In this document: positions 15,039 to 21,739 of the stretch, piece by piece
Position numbering within the stretch: position 1 is the first letter of the stretch
Layout: the number at the start of each line of letters is the position of its first letter
Assembly: GCA_009702845.1 (NCBI GenBank)
Contig: WLHG01000003.1
Location: 1 to 21,739 of the forward strand
Direction: 5' to 3'
DNA: 21,739 bases
Origin: Actinomycetota bacterium
GTDB taxonomy: Bacteria > Actinomycetota > Actinomycetes > Nanopelagicales > Nanopelagicaceae
The notes under the pieces: model-generated
The model's database searches: none
Told to the model about the DNA's origin: nothing
What the model saw: the letters and a program-made list of their open reading frames with translations, nothing else
Position numbers and translations under genes: made by a program

Positions 15039-18000
15039 GCAAGCTCCTTCTCGGAGATTTCACGTTTTCTGCGTCCCGATGGTGTAGCTAAGACGATCAC
15101 AAAGATCCAGCAAATGAGCTCGAATGAGAGCCATGCACGGCGAGTTGTGCCATCGTGCAGGAGCGAGATTTCTCCAGATTCAGTTGCAATGAATAGCGGT
15201 AAGCCCTCCTCGCTTTCAACGCGCTCAAGCCGATAGCCATTTTCAAATATCTGCCATGAGCGATCGTAGCTCTCAGTTAGTAACACTCTTCCTGGTTGTG
15301 CGACTGTGGTTCGCGCACCAACTTCTCCAGTCTCAAGAAGTGTTCGCTCGCCATCGGCTCCAACAAGAATTAATCTCCCGGTGACACCTTGAACGCGCCA
15401 AACAACACCATTTGTTGTGGCCGAAGCGCGCGTGAAGCCTCCTAGTCCATCGATAGTACGGATAACAGTTCTATCGAAAGGCGATTTTACAAATACATAC
15501 TTAATTCCAAAATCTGCAAAGGTCTTACTGCTCGAGATTCCAGAGCCATCGATGAGCTCTTGCGCTGCAACTGCTAAGCGCTGAGTTTGGCGTGGCGCAA
15601 CATCTGGTTCCCCGAGTGAGATGTCCCTGCCCCGCGAAATGTAATACTGAATGCTCTTACTACCAATACTTCCAACTTCACGTAATACGAGAGTCTTAGT
15701 ATCTTTCTCGGCACTTAAGAATGCCGGCATTACCGTTGACCTACTGCTTTGCACGGGCGATGTCGCACCAGCAGAAATCGACCAACCTATTGTCATTATT
15801 GAATACAGGGCCGTAACGAGCAATAGTAAAGCTGCCAAAATGTGGCGATAATGAAAATTACTTGAAACTAAGACTGCGCGAATTCGATCAAGAATTGCGA
15901 CACCGGCGGCACTTGAAGCGATAGTTGCTCCTACTAGAAAAGTACCAACCCACACCCTCTCGCGAGCTGAGTTTCCATGTGTAGAGATAGATAGAGACGA
16001 GAAGAGAACCGCTGCAGATAAGAATCCAGCTCCATATATGGCAAAACCCTTGGCCACAGTTGAGGAAAACAATGCAACTAATAAAATGAGCAACATCGGA
16101 CTAATGAGCCACCAGGGCAATGAGCCAACTCCACCAGGATTACCTAGGAGCACCAAGTCTGCTCCTCCCCCTGGCAGCGATATTCCAGGCTCACTTAAAA
16201 ACTTCGATGGCGAAATCAACGCCTCGAAGGAGTAAGGGGCGGTGAGTAGAAAGGGCGTCAAAAGGAGCACTAAACGCCTATTAAGGCGGGCTAAAAACAG
16301 GGGCCGATCACCGCTTACAACAAAGCCTCGATAGTCGCCAAACACAGCGAAAATAACAAGACCCGTCATGATTACGAAAATTACTAGAGTAAATGCATAC
16401 AGAAGTCCAAAAATTAAAGTAAGTGCAAATATTTGGCGCCAGGTATGAAGTTCAATCTCTTTCCAATTAATCAGAAGGATTGGAATCTGAGGTGCGAGAA
16501 TGAGAACAACAACGGTTGCCAAACGACCAGAGTTGATTGCCGCAATTGCTACGGGTGAAATCGCATAGATAAAGCTTGCCGATAAACTGATCCAAGAATT
16601 TTGAGTCAGCTTTCTAAAGAGCCTGAGAATTGACCACATCATCGCAAGCGGCGCTAGAAGAAAGAAAAGCGTGAGGAGAAGTGGCGCTTTTCCAAAGAGA
16701 ATAGTGGCCAAAATTGCGAGAACTGCAATCCATGGAGGTGAGGCTTGCGAGCTACCCATTCCAACTTGATGCCAGGATTCAAAATAGCTACGCCATAAAT
16801 CACGAGCACCACTCGGAGAAGCAGGTAACGCGCCACCAATTAATGAACCGAGGCGCATACGTGATGCGATCAAAGAAATGACGGCTAAGAACAAGAAGCC
16901 TGACACTTCTGGTTTGCGAAATACATTGAACCAACGAGAGCCTTTTGTCGGCATAAGCAAATCTTCATCTTCGACGGAGTCAAGAACCGATTGGGATGGT
17001 CCACTAATATCCGGAAGCAATCGTGAGCGAAGCCCTTCAAGAAGTCGTGAAGTTGAAATCCGTAACTGCGACCATCGCGGAGGAATATACGATGCGACAA
17101 CTCGAGATGAAACAAATCTATGAGCTTTTCGATCTCTGCGTGCCTTAAAAATTAGACCTGGCTTGATGAGAAGAGTCGCGACAGCCAGAAGTTCATCACT
17201 TGCATACCCAGGCAGTTTTACTAATAAATAGCCGATAGCTCGCGCCATGGCCGAGCTCAGAAGTTGAAATGCCAGCCATGGAATCATCCACCATGATGAA
17301 TTAGCTAGAAGTACATAGGCAGCATTACGACGATCGAGAAGGAGTGGCCGGTGCAAGAGAGCACCCTCAACATCGATGGTGCGTCGCTCAGTTGCTGAAG
17401 CCTGGGCATGGAAAACAACTGCCTTTGTCGCTGCAATTACAGTGTGCCCAGCAACTCGTGTCCGCCAACCGAAATCCACATCATCTCGAAAGAGGGCTAA
17501 GTTTTTATCAAAGCCGCCGATCTCTTCAAAAATATCTCTTCGAATCAGAGCGCCTGCCGTGCTAACCGAAAGAACATCATGAATTCCATCATGCTGGCCT
17601 TGGTCATATTCAAGTGGCTCTAATCCTGTCCACCTTGCACCATTGCCGGCGATACTTATACCCACTTCAAGTAAGTGAGTGCGATCATGCCAACCTAATA
17701 ATTTTGGGCCCACCATTGCAACTTGCGGGCGCTCCTCGACTGAATCCAATAAAAATTCGAGAGCAGTGGGTGCCGGTGCGCAGTCATCGTGAATCAACCA
17801 AATCCACTCAACTAGATCACCATGCCGAGGTTTTAACGAATCGACTCCCAATGAAATAGCTTCACCAAAACCACACGTACGCTCGGCATTAATAACTTGA
17901 ATGCGTGCCGATTTTAATAACTGTAGAGATTTGTCCTGAGAATCCGTATCTACAGCAATAATAATATCGATAGCTCGAGTTTGAGAGGTAAGAGCTGCAA

Positions 18001-18085
18001 CGGTTTCAGGTAGCCATGTTTGTCCGTCGTGTGTAACGATAATCGCGCTGACGCGATGACGATCTAACGAGGCTTGTGCAGCCAT
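15035..18085 (-). CDS. Large polytopic membrane glycosyltransferase with GT2 N-terminal domain
   Basis: A 1016-residue protein in two parts. Residues about 11-240 are a GT-A fold family 2 transferase: VSAIIVTHDGQTWLPETVAAL, the DxD-like metal motif HDD (99-101) in WLIHDDCAP, and the acceptor region GGFDKNLALFRDDVDFGWR. From about 255 many hydrophobic segments follow, probably more than ten, with an extracytoplasmic loop SYFESWHQVGMGSSQASPPW reminiscent of actinobacterial arabinosyl/mannosyl-type membrane transferases. Near the C-terminus LLTESYDRSWQIFENG resembles the YfhO-type motif, and a last TM helix is at about 983-1000. It probably transfers a sugar to a cell-envelope acceptor, perhaps using products of the nearby GDP-mannose genes; the sugar is inferred, not shown. 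It starts 27 bases after whiB2 and overlaps the DUF5719 gene by 4 bases. Confidence 0.85.
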   Translation of the reverse strand: MAAQASLDRHRVSAIIVTHDGQTWLPETVAALTSQTRAIDIIIAVDTDSQDKSLQLLKSARIQVINAERTCGFGEAISLGVDSLKPRHGDLVEWIWLIHDDCAPAPTALEFLLDSVEERPQVAMVGPKLLGWHDRTHLLEVGISIAGNGARWTGLEPLEYDQGQHDGIHDVLSVSTAGALIRRDIFEEIGGFDKNLALFRDDVDFGWRTRVAGHTVIAATKAVVFHAQASATERRTIDVEGALLHRPLLLDRRNAAYVLLANSSWWMIPWLAFQLLSSAMARAIGYLLVKLPGYASDELLAVATLLIKPGLIFKARRDRKAHRFVSSRVVASYIPPRWSQLRISTSRLLEGLRSRLLPDISGPSQSVLDSVEDEDLLMPTKGSRWFNVFRKPEVSGFLFLAVISLIASRMRLGSLIGGALPASPSGARDLWRSYFESWHQVGMGSSQASPPWIAVLAILATILFGKAPLLLTLFFLLAPLAMMWSILRLFRKLTQNSWISLSASFIYAISPVAIAAINSGRLATVVVLILAPQIPILLINWKEIELHTWRQIFALTLIFGLLYAFTLVIFVIMTGLVIFAVFGDYRGFVVSGDRPLFLARLNRRLVLLLTPFLLTAPYSFEALISPSKFLSEPGISLPGGGADLVLLGNPGGVGSLPWWLISPMLLILLVALFSSTVAKGFAIYGAGFLSAAVLFSSLSISTHGNSARERVWVGTFLVGATIASSAAGVAILDRIRAVLVSSNFHYRHILAALLLLVTALYSIMTIGWSISAGATSPVQSSRSTVMPAFLSAEKDTKTLVLREVGSIGSKSIQYYISRGRDISLGEPDVAPRQTQRLAVAAQELIDGSGISSSKTFADFGIKYVFVKSPFDRTVIRTIDGLGGFTRASATTNGVVWRVQGVTGRLILVGADGERTLLETGEVGARTTVAQPGRVLLTESYDRSWQIFENGYRLERVESEEGLPLFIATESGEISLLHDGTTRRAWLSFELICWIFVIVLATPSGRRKREISEKELA

Positions 18086-18112
18086 AGTTCTAACCTTTGA
18101 AAGGCTGCGAAC

Positions 18113-18412
18113 TTACGCAGTGCGGCGCTTTAAGCGACGACGTTCGCGCTCGGATAGTCCGCCCCAAATTCCAAAACGCTCATCATGTGCTAGCGCGTAC
18201 TCCAAGCACTCAGAGCGAACATCACATGAAAGGCATACGCGCTTTGCCTCGCGCGTTGAGCCACCCTTTTCAGGAAAGAAAGCCTCTGGATCGGTTTGAG
18301 CACAGAGTGAGCGCTCCTGCCAAGAGAGTTCGATGTTCTCTCCGCTGGCTAGGGTTATTTTTGGACCAGTTGTGGGGGATTGGGAGCTGGTGGCTTCAGG
18401 TCGGATCGGCAT
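18113..18412 (-). CDS. whiB2: WhiB2/WhmD-type iron-sulfur regulator
   Basis: A 99-residue WhiB protein. Cluster cysteines are C37, C60, C63 and C69, with the motif GIWGGLSERERRRLKRR at 81-97 giving the turn and DNA-binding basic patch. DPEAFFPEKGGSTREAKRVC matches WhiB2/WhmD (WhiB of Streptomyces), which with WhiA drives septation genes in sporulating and dividing Actinobacteria. The ATG at 18412 follows AAGGAG at a 7-base spacing. It heads the long leftward unit and has its own strong promoter (separate entry). It is the second WhiB in the window; whiB1 is at 442-711. As in mycobacteria, manB and DUF3499 lie downstream. Confidence 0.93.
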   Translation of the reverse strand: MPIRPEATSSQSPTTGPKITLASGENIELSWQERSLCAQTDPEAFFPEKGGSTREAKRVCLSCDVRSECLEYALAHDERFGIWGGLSERERRRLKRRTA

Positions 18413-18473
18413 ACCGATTCTCCTTAATAGCTTTGTGTCTAATCCCTCTTGGAAAAGACATACTTAAGAGTGA

Positions 18474-18502
18474 ATTACACGCGTGTAAGTCGAATATGTC
18501 AA
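18474..18502 (-). promoter_or_regulatory. Strong sigma-70 type promoter for whiB2
   Basis: On the minus strand TTGACA (complement of 18497-18502) is a perfect -35 element and TGTAAT (complement of 18474-18479) a -10 element with one mismatch to TATAAT, at the ideal 17-base spacing. Predicted start of transcription is near 18467, giving a leader of about 55 bases to the whiB2 ATG. A 14-bp palindrome covers the -10 and spacer. Confidence 0.75.
18475..18488. promoter_or_regulatory. Perfect 14-bp palindrome, candidate operator at the whiB2 promoter
   Basis: TTACACGCGTGTAA is a perfect palindrome lying over the -10 element and part of the spacer, where a bound repressor would block RNA polymerase. 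Its half-sites TTACAC and GTGTAA fit the Streptomyces BldD half-sites (TNACNC and GNGTNA), but the centre is 2 bp instead of 1. The bound protein is unknown. Confidence 0.5.
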
Positions 18503-18540
18503 GTGAAATGAGCGCCTACACCAGGCTATTTTGAGAAAAA

Positions 18541-19548
18541 CTAGGCAGGAATAGCGAGAATCTCATCCTTTGTGACGAATGCGGCATTTATATGTGAATT
18601 TTCACTCACCATTGCCCCTGTTGCAACGAATGAATCATTAATCACAACACCCTGACCGACTATGGCTCCGCTGTCGATGATTGATGCAGAGACATGGGCT
18701 CCAGCCCCGATTATCGCCCCGGCCCCAATGCATGATCCCTTGTCAATAATAGCGCTGCTATCGACAGTAGCTGTTTTCATTATTAATGCCTGTTTAGTAT
18801 GGATAGAAACATCTGCAAATTTCAATGCGCTGGCATCGGCTAGCCCACTGACTAAATCGCGCGAGCCTTTTAATAAAGCTTTAGGGGTTCCTATGTCTAA
18901 CCAGTATGAGTCATCTATAAAACCAAATACTTTGCCATGGGCAGCGATAAGGCCGGGGAAAATTTCACGCTCAACACTGATCACTGTATCCAGTGGAATT
19001 GATTGAATAACTTTCGGATTGAAAACATAGCAGCCGGCATTAATAGTATTAGTGATTGGCTTATCCATCTTTTCCAAGAAGGCAGTTACCCGTCCATCGG
19101 AGTCCGTTGGAACACAACCATAGGCGCGAGCATCTTCAACGGCGGTTAAATGCAAAGTAACATCGGCAGAGTTTGCTTCGTGTTGACGAATTTGTTCATG
19201 CAAATTGTGTGAACTTAAAACATCACCGTTAAAAACTACTACCGATTCATTGCTATCTAGAAGTTTTGCAGCATTAGCAATTGCCCCGCCCGTGCCGAGC
19301 GGTTGCTTTTCAACGGCATATAACAACTTCATTCCCCACTTAGCGCCATCACCAAAGTATGGAATGAAAAGTTCAGATAAATAGGAAGTAGCAAGTACGA
19401 CAGTGGTTATTCCGGCGTTACGGGCCATGGCCAATTGATGTTCTGTAACGGGTAGACCAGCGACCGTGAGCATGGGCTTAGGAGTCTGCTTAGTTAGCGG
19501 CATGAGACGCGTACCAAAGCCTCCAACCAAGAGAATTCCAACGGTCAT
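18541..19548 (-). CDS. Mannose-1-phosphate guanylyltransferase (GDP-mannose pyrophosphorylase)
   Basis: A 335-residue nucleotidyltransferase. The N-terminal Rossmann-like domain opens ILLVGGFGTRLMPLTKQTPKPML (5-27), the nucleotide-binding signature and activating lysine, and has VVFNGDVLS (metal-binding Asp) and GCYVFNP. From about residue 265 a left-handed beta-helix follows, with hexapeptide-like repeats IIDKGSCIGAGAIIGAGAHV and IVGQGVVI. It probably makes GDP-mannose from mannose-1-phosphate and GTP; the close relative in M. tuberculosis is Rv3264c. A glucose-1-phosphate specificity is the main alternative, but phosphomannomutase in the same region supports mannose. It starts 4 bases after dapC, third in the fdxA-dapC unit, and ends 128 bases before the whiB2 start. 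Confidence 0.85.
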   Translation of the reverse strand: MTVGILLVGGFGTRLMPLTKQTPKPMLTVAGLPVTEHQLAMARNAGITTVVLATSYLSELFIPYFGDGAKWGMKLLYAVEKQPLGTGGAIANAAKLLDSNESVVVFNGDVLSSHNLHEQIRQHEANSADVTLHLTAVEDARAYGCVPTDSDGRVTAFLEKMDKPITNTINAGCYVFNPKVIQSIPLDTVISVEREIFPGLIAAHGKVFGFIDDSYWLDIGTPKALLKGSRDLVSGLADASALKFADVSIHTKQALIMKTATVDSSAIIDKGSCIGAGAIIGAGAHVSASIIDSGAIVGQGVVINDSFVATGAMVSENSHINAAFVTKDEILAIPA

Positions 19549-19552
19549 CGCT

Positions 19553-20617
19553 CTAAGCCTTCAAGCGCGAAACTGCATCGAAAATTTTCGCATCGGTAAC
19601 CGTCATCGCACAACGAATGAATTGTGCGCCTGCAGCACCATAAAAACTGCCAGGTGTGACTAATATTCCGCGATGAGCTAACCATTCGACACTTGCCCAT
19701 GCATCCTCGTTGCGCGTGCACCAGAGGTATAAACCAGAGTCGCTAAACTCAATGCGAAAACCAACGGCCTCTAGGGCAGGACGTAATGCATTGCGCCTTG
19801 CGTTATAACGAGCACGTTGCTCAGATACATGTAAGTCATCTGCGAGTGCAATGGTCATTGCTTCTTGTACAGGCAATGGCACCATCATTCCGGCGTGCTT
19901 GCGAAGCTCGCGGATTCGGGCGATAAGCGTGGGATCGCCCACCATAAAAGCGGCACGGTACCCAGCCATGGACGAGCGCTTAGAGAGTGAATGAAGCGCC
20001 AGAATATTTGTATTGTTTCCACCAGTCTGCGATAGCACTGAGAAAGAAGTAGCAGTGTCATCAAACTCTAAATAACACTCATCTGAAACCAGAGTTGCAC
20101 TGTTGCGCCTTGACCAGTTAATCGCGGCTTGAATTTCATCAGTGCTGTGAACTCTGCCTGTTGGATTAGATGGCGAATTTATCCATGCTAAATCCGCGGT
20201 AGGCCATATTGCGGCATCAATATCGACTGGGATCGACCGTGCCTGCGCGATCAATGCTCCTACGTGATAAGTCGGATATGCAATTTGAGGAATCAATACC
20301 TCTTTTGATTCAAGAATGGTTGGAAGCCATGCCACTAACTCTTTCGAACCAATTAATGGAAGCACATCAAATTCACCTGATGCTCCCAATCGATCTGATG
20401 CCCATTTTCTTATGGCCGCGCGAAGCTCTGGAGTTCCGGCAGTTACTGGATAACTCGGGGAGTTAGATGCCTCCCGAAAGGCTTTTTGAATGAACTCTGG
20501 AGTTGGGTCAACTGGAGTGCCTACAGAAAGATCGATAATTCCGTCAACATGGCTGCGCGCAATATCTCCAAAAGGTGCTAATGCATCCCATGGAAAATCT
20601 GGGAGCTGCTCGCGCAA
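19553..20617 (-). CDS. dapC: Succinyldiaminopimelate aminotransferase DapC
   Basis: A 354-residue PLP-dependent class I/II aminotransferase. Motifs are LSVGTPVDPTP (30-40), YPVTAGTPELRAAI (56-69), INSPSNPTG (146-154), DECYLEF (179-185) and the PLP lysine K213 in SLSKRSSMAGYR. The family with LPDFPWD at the start and DLSVGTPVDP is the actinobacterial DapC, which makes N-succinyl-LL-diaminopimelate in the lysine and peptidoglycan DAP pathway. The start is TTG at 20617, 6 bases after the fdxA stop, supported by the family's LPDFPWD N-terminus; no strong ribosome binding site is present, so coupling to fdxA is likely. The fdxA-dapC pairing is also found in mycobacteria (Rv1177-Rv1178). Other transaminase activities cannot be excluded. 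Confidence 0.9.
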   Translation of the reverse strand: MREQLPDFPWDALAPFGDIARSHVDGIIDLSVGTPVDPTPEFIQKAFREASNSPSYPVTAGTPELRAAIRKWASDRLGASGEFDVLPLIGSKELVAWLPTILESKEVLIPQIAYPTYHVGALIAQARSIPVDIDAAIWPTADLAWINSPSNPTGRVHSTDEIQAAINWSRRNSATLVSDECYLEFDDTATSFSVLSQTGGNNTNILALHSLSKRSSMAGYRAAFMVGDPTLIARIRELRKHAGMMVPLPVQEAMTIALADDLHVSEQRARYNARRNALRPALEAVGFRIEFSDSGLYLWCTRNEDAWASVEWLAHRGILVTPGSFYGAAGAQFIRCAMTVTDAKIFDAVSRLKA

Positions 20618-20623
20618 AGAGAG

Positions 20624-20944
20624 TTACTCGCTCTTTGGGGGAAGTGCGGCTATTTGTGCGTGATCGGTATTAGTTGGACCCATCTTTGCTGCACCGCCTG
20701 GAGAACCTATTTCGACAAAGAACTCAGTATTAATCTTGAGTGAGTCTTTCCACTGTGGTGGTACATCATCTTCATAGTAAATCGCTTCAACGGGACAGAC
20801 AGGTTCACAGGCACCGCAGTCGACGCACTCGTCGGGTTGGATATAGAGCATTCGCGAGCCCTCGTAAATACAGTCCACCGGGCACTCTTCGATGCAGGAT
20901 TTATCTTTCACATCGACGCATGGCTCTGCGATTATGTAGGTCAC
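20624..20944 (-). CDS. fdxA: 7Fe ferredoxin FdxA/FdxC-type
   Basis: A 106-residue ferredoxin almost identical in layout to actinobacterial 7Fe ferredoxins. Cysteines at C9, C17, C21, C25, C40, C43, C46 and C50 fit one [3Fe-4S] and one [4Fe-4S] cluster (AEPCVDVKDKSCIEECPVDC and DECVDCGACEPVCPVEAI). It carries electrons between cytosolic redox enzymes. The C-terminal half (EDDVPPQWKD ... GSPGGAAKMGP) is the family's usual tail. Translation starts at GTG 20944 with GGAGG 5 bases upstream. It heads the fdxA-dapC-guanylyltransferase unit. The redox partners are not in the window. Confidence 0.95.
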   Translation of the reverse strand: MTYIIAEPCVDVKDKSCIEECPVDCIYEGSRMLYIQPDECVDCGACEPVCPVEAIYYEDDVPPQWKDSLKINTEFFVEIGSPGGAAKMGPTNTDHAQIAALPPKSE

Positions 20945-21039
20945 GTTTTCCTCCAGGTACTAATAAATCGGACTGGGATGATTCTAATCGCATAGACCTT
21001 CCCGCGCGCGATATTGAAGTAAAGGTTTATCGTTGTGCC
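20945..21039. promoter_or_regulatory. Divergent region between fdxA and the small rightward gene
   Basis: These 95 bases must hold promoters for both directions. TAGAAT (complement of 20981-20986) is a possible fdxA -10 element about 37 bases before its start codon, but no matching -35 is seen. For the rightward gene no clear promoter is visible. Confidence 0.35.
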
Positions 21040-21240
21040 ATGGCAAGTGAGCTCCAAAGGCGATTTGAGCCCCTAATAGGCAAACGCCTTACGATACGCC
21101 TGCATGATCCAGATGGCGGATTCCGTGACATAGTCGGAATATTAGAGAGTACGCACTCTCTGCGTAATAGACATGGCAGGCTTATTGAGTTCGCTCATGA
21201 AGATATTTTTATATGGCGAGAAGTCATTGCCAAGACATGA
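21040..21240 (+). CDS. Small protein, possibly SH3-like domain
   Basis: A 66-residue protein starting MASELQRRFEPLIGKRLTI. It has the look of a small beta-barrel: GKRLTIRLHD, FRDIVGILEST, GRLIEFAHEDIFIWREV. This recalls the N-terminal SH3-like domain of Rv0428c-type actinobacterial acetyltransferases, which would imply that the acetyltransferase part is missing; this is a weak recollection and no GNAT motif is present. The frame stays open back to 20740, antisense to fdxA, but the family-like sequence begins near 21040 and the upstream part is plainly fdxA's shadow. AAAGG lies 14 bases before the ATG, rather far. The stop overlaps the cysS start by 4 bases (ATGA), so the two are translated together. 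Confidence 0.6.
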   Translation: MASELQRRFEPLIGKRLTIRLHDPDGGFRDIVGILESTHSLRNRHGRLIEFAHEDIFIWREVIAKT

Positions 21241-21739
21241 CACTCTCCATCTATGACACGCTGACTCGAACCGTAAAGCCAGTCTCTTCCATCAACGGGC
21301 GAACGAGCATGTACTGCTGCGGGCCGACGGTTTATCGCGATGCACATGTAGGCAACCTTCGAACCTTCGTACTCTCAGATCTCATTCGTCGAACTATTGA
21401 GATTACTGGAGGCGAGGTTGATCTAATACAAAATATTACCGATGTTGGTCATATGTCTGAAGATGTAGTCGATCGCGACAAAATCCTGTCTCAAGCCGCC
21501 GCTGAACAAAGGGATCCCTTTGAAATCGCCCGAAAGTATGAAGAGAATTTCCATAAAGATCTATCACGACTTAACCTCAAGGTTGCCAGAAAATATCCTC
21601 GTGCAAGTGAATCAATTCAGTTGATGATCCACATGATTTCCAAACTTTTAGCCGACGGTTATGCTTACATTGGCGAGGATCACTCGGTGTATTTCGATTC
21701 TCGTGCATATCAAGGTTATGGTCAGATAAGTGGCAACCG
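21237..21739 (+). CDS. cysS: Cysteinyl-tRNA synthetase, N-terminal part (runs off the right edge)
   Basis: The first 167 residues of a class I aminoacyl-tRNA synthetase. MYCCGPTVYRDAHVGNLRTF (25-44) holds the zinc-binding cysteine of CysRS (CGPTVY) and the HIGH-type signature as HVGN. NITDVGHM follows at about 66-73, also typical of CysRS. It charges tRNA-Cys with cysteine. The related MshC ligase of mycothiol synthesis reads CGITPYDATHLGHA and does not fit. The ATG at 21237 overlaps the stop of the small gene by 4 bases. The KMSKS loop and anticodon-binding domain lie beyond the window, so it cannot be judged whether this is a full-length enzyme or a second cysS copy. Confidence 0.9.
   Translation, partial: MTLSIYDTLTRTVKPVSSINGRTSMYCCGPTVYRDAHVGNLRTFVLSDLIRRTIEITGGEVDLIQNITDVGHMSEDVVDRDKILSQAAAEQRDPFEIARKYEENFHKDLSRLNLKVARKYPRASESIQLMIHMISKLLADGYAYIGEDHSVYFDSRAYQGYGQISGN

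Noticed and set aside
18435..18439. WhiA-type GACAC motif in the whiB2 leader
   Set aside because: A 5-mer occurs often by chance, and it lies downstream of the predicted transcription start.
18475..18488. Exact BldD binding site
   Set aside because: Half-sites fit but the spacer is 2 bp instead of the single A/T of the consensus, so the protein is left open.
20740..21039. Long open frame running rightward upstream of the small gene, antisense to fdxA
   Set aside because: The stretch is the reverse strand of a well conserved ferredoxin and reads as arginine/histidine-rich sequence without family features; only the part from 21040 is plausible as a protein.
21237..21739. MshC (mycothiol ligase) instead of cysS
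   Set aside because: CGPTVY and ITDVGH are CysRS motifs; MshC has CGITPYDATHLGHA.
1..21739. CRISPR arrays, insertion sequences, prophage, toxin-antitoxin
   Set aside because: No regularly spaced direct repeats, terminal inverted repeats, transposase, integrase or toxin-like genes were seen.

Overview
The window looks like a streamlined, low-to-moderate GC actinobacterium, most plausibly a freshwater acI-type lineage (Ca. Nanopelagicales); the lineage is an inference. Actinobacteria-restricted families are present: two WhiB proteins, MtrA-MtrB, a PdtaS-type kinase, DUF3499, DUF5719, DUF6459 and DUF6912. Genes are packed with gaps of a few bases or 1-8 base overlaps, no mobile element or CRISPR is visible, and base composition by eye is far less GC-rich than in mycobacteria or Streptomyces.

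Layout. Positions 1-134 hold the start of a leftward msrA gene that runs off the window edge, followed by a tRNA-Arg(CCG) and rightward whiB1. Convergent to whiB1 is a leftward four-gene unit (4298 to 728): a CpaB-like SAF-domain membrane protein, a CpaE/TadZ-like ATPase with a degenerate P-loop, a DUF6912 protein and a PdtaS-like histidine kinase. A divergent DUF6459 gene meets secA tail to tail, their stop codons overlapping. From 18412 leftward to 4946 every gene is on the minus strand: whiB2, a 1016-residue glycosyltransferase, a DUF5719 protein, a DUF3499 protein, phosphomannomutase, sahH, mtrA, mtrB, comFC, secA. Above this are fdxA, dapC and a mannose-1-phosphate guanylyltransferase, also leftward. 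At the right edge are a small rightward gene and the beginning of cysS.

How the genes fit together. Phosphomannomutase and the guanylyltransferase give the route from mannose-6-phosphate to GDP-mannose, and the large glycosyltransferase with its DUF5719 partner is a likely envelope-glycan user. WhiB1, WhiB2, MtrAB and PdtaS are regulators of division, envelope and redox state. The order resembles a compressed version of the mycobacterial Rv3264c-Rv3219 region (recalled, not searched). Genes expected from that comparison but absent here are tmk (between sahH and mtrA), lpqB (after mtrB) and hpf (before secA). SahH is of the short, archaeal/Thermotoga-like form.

Most of the window is conserved housekeeping. 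The parts most worth a second look are the small CpaB/CpaE-like operon ending in pdtaS, a strong whiB2 promoter overlapped by a perfect 14-bp palindrome, and the sahH leader, whose ribosome binding site can pair with an upstream repeat.
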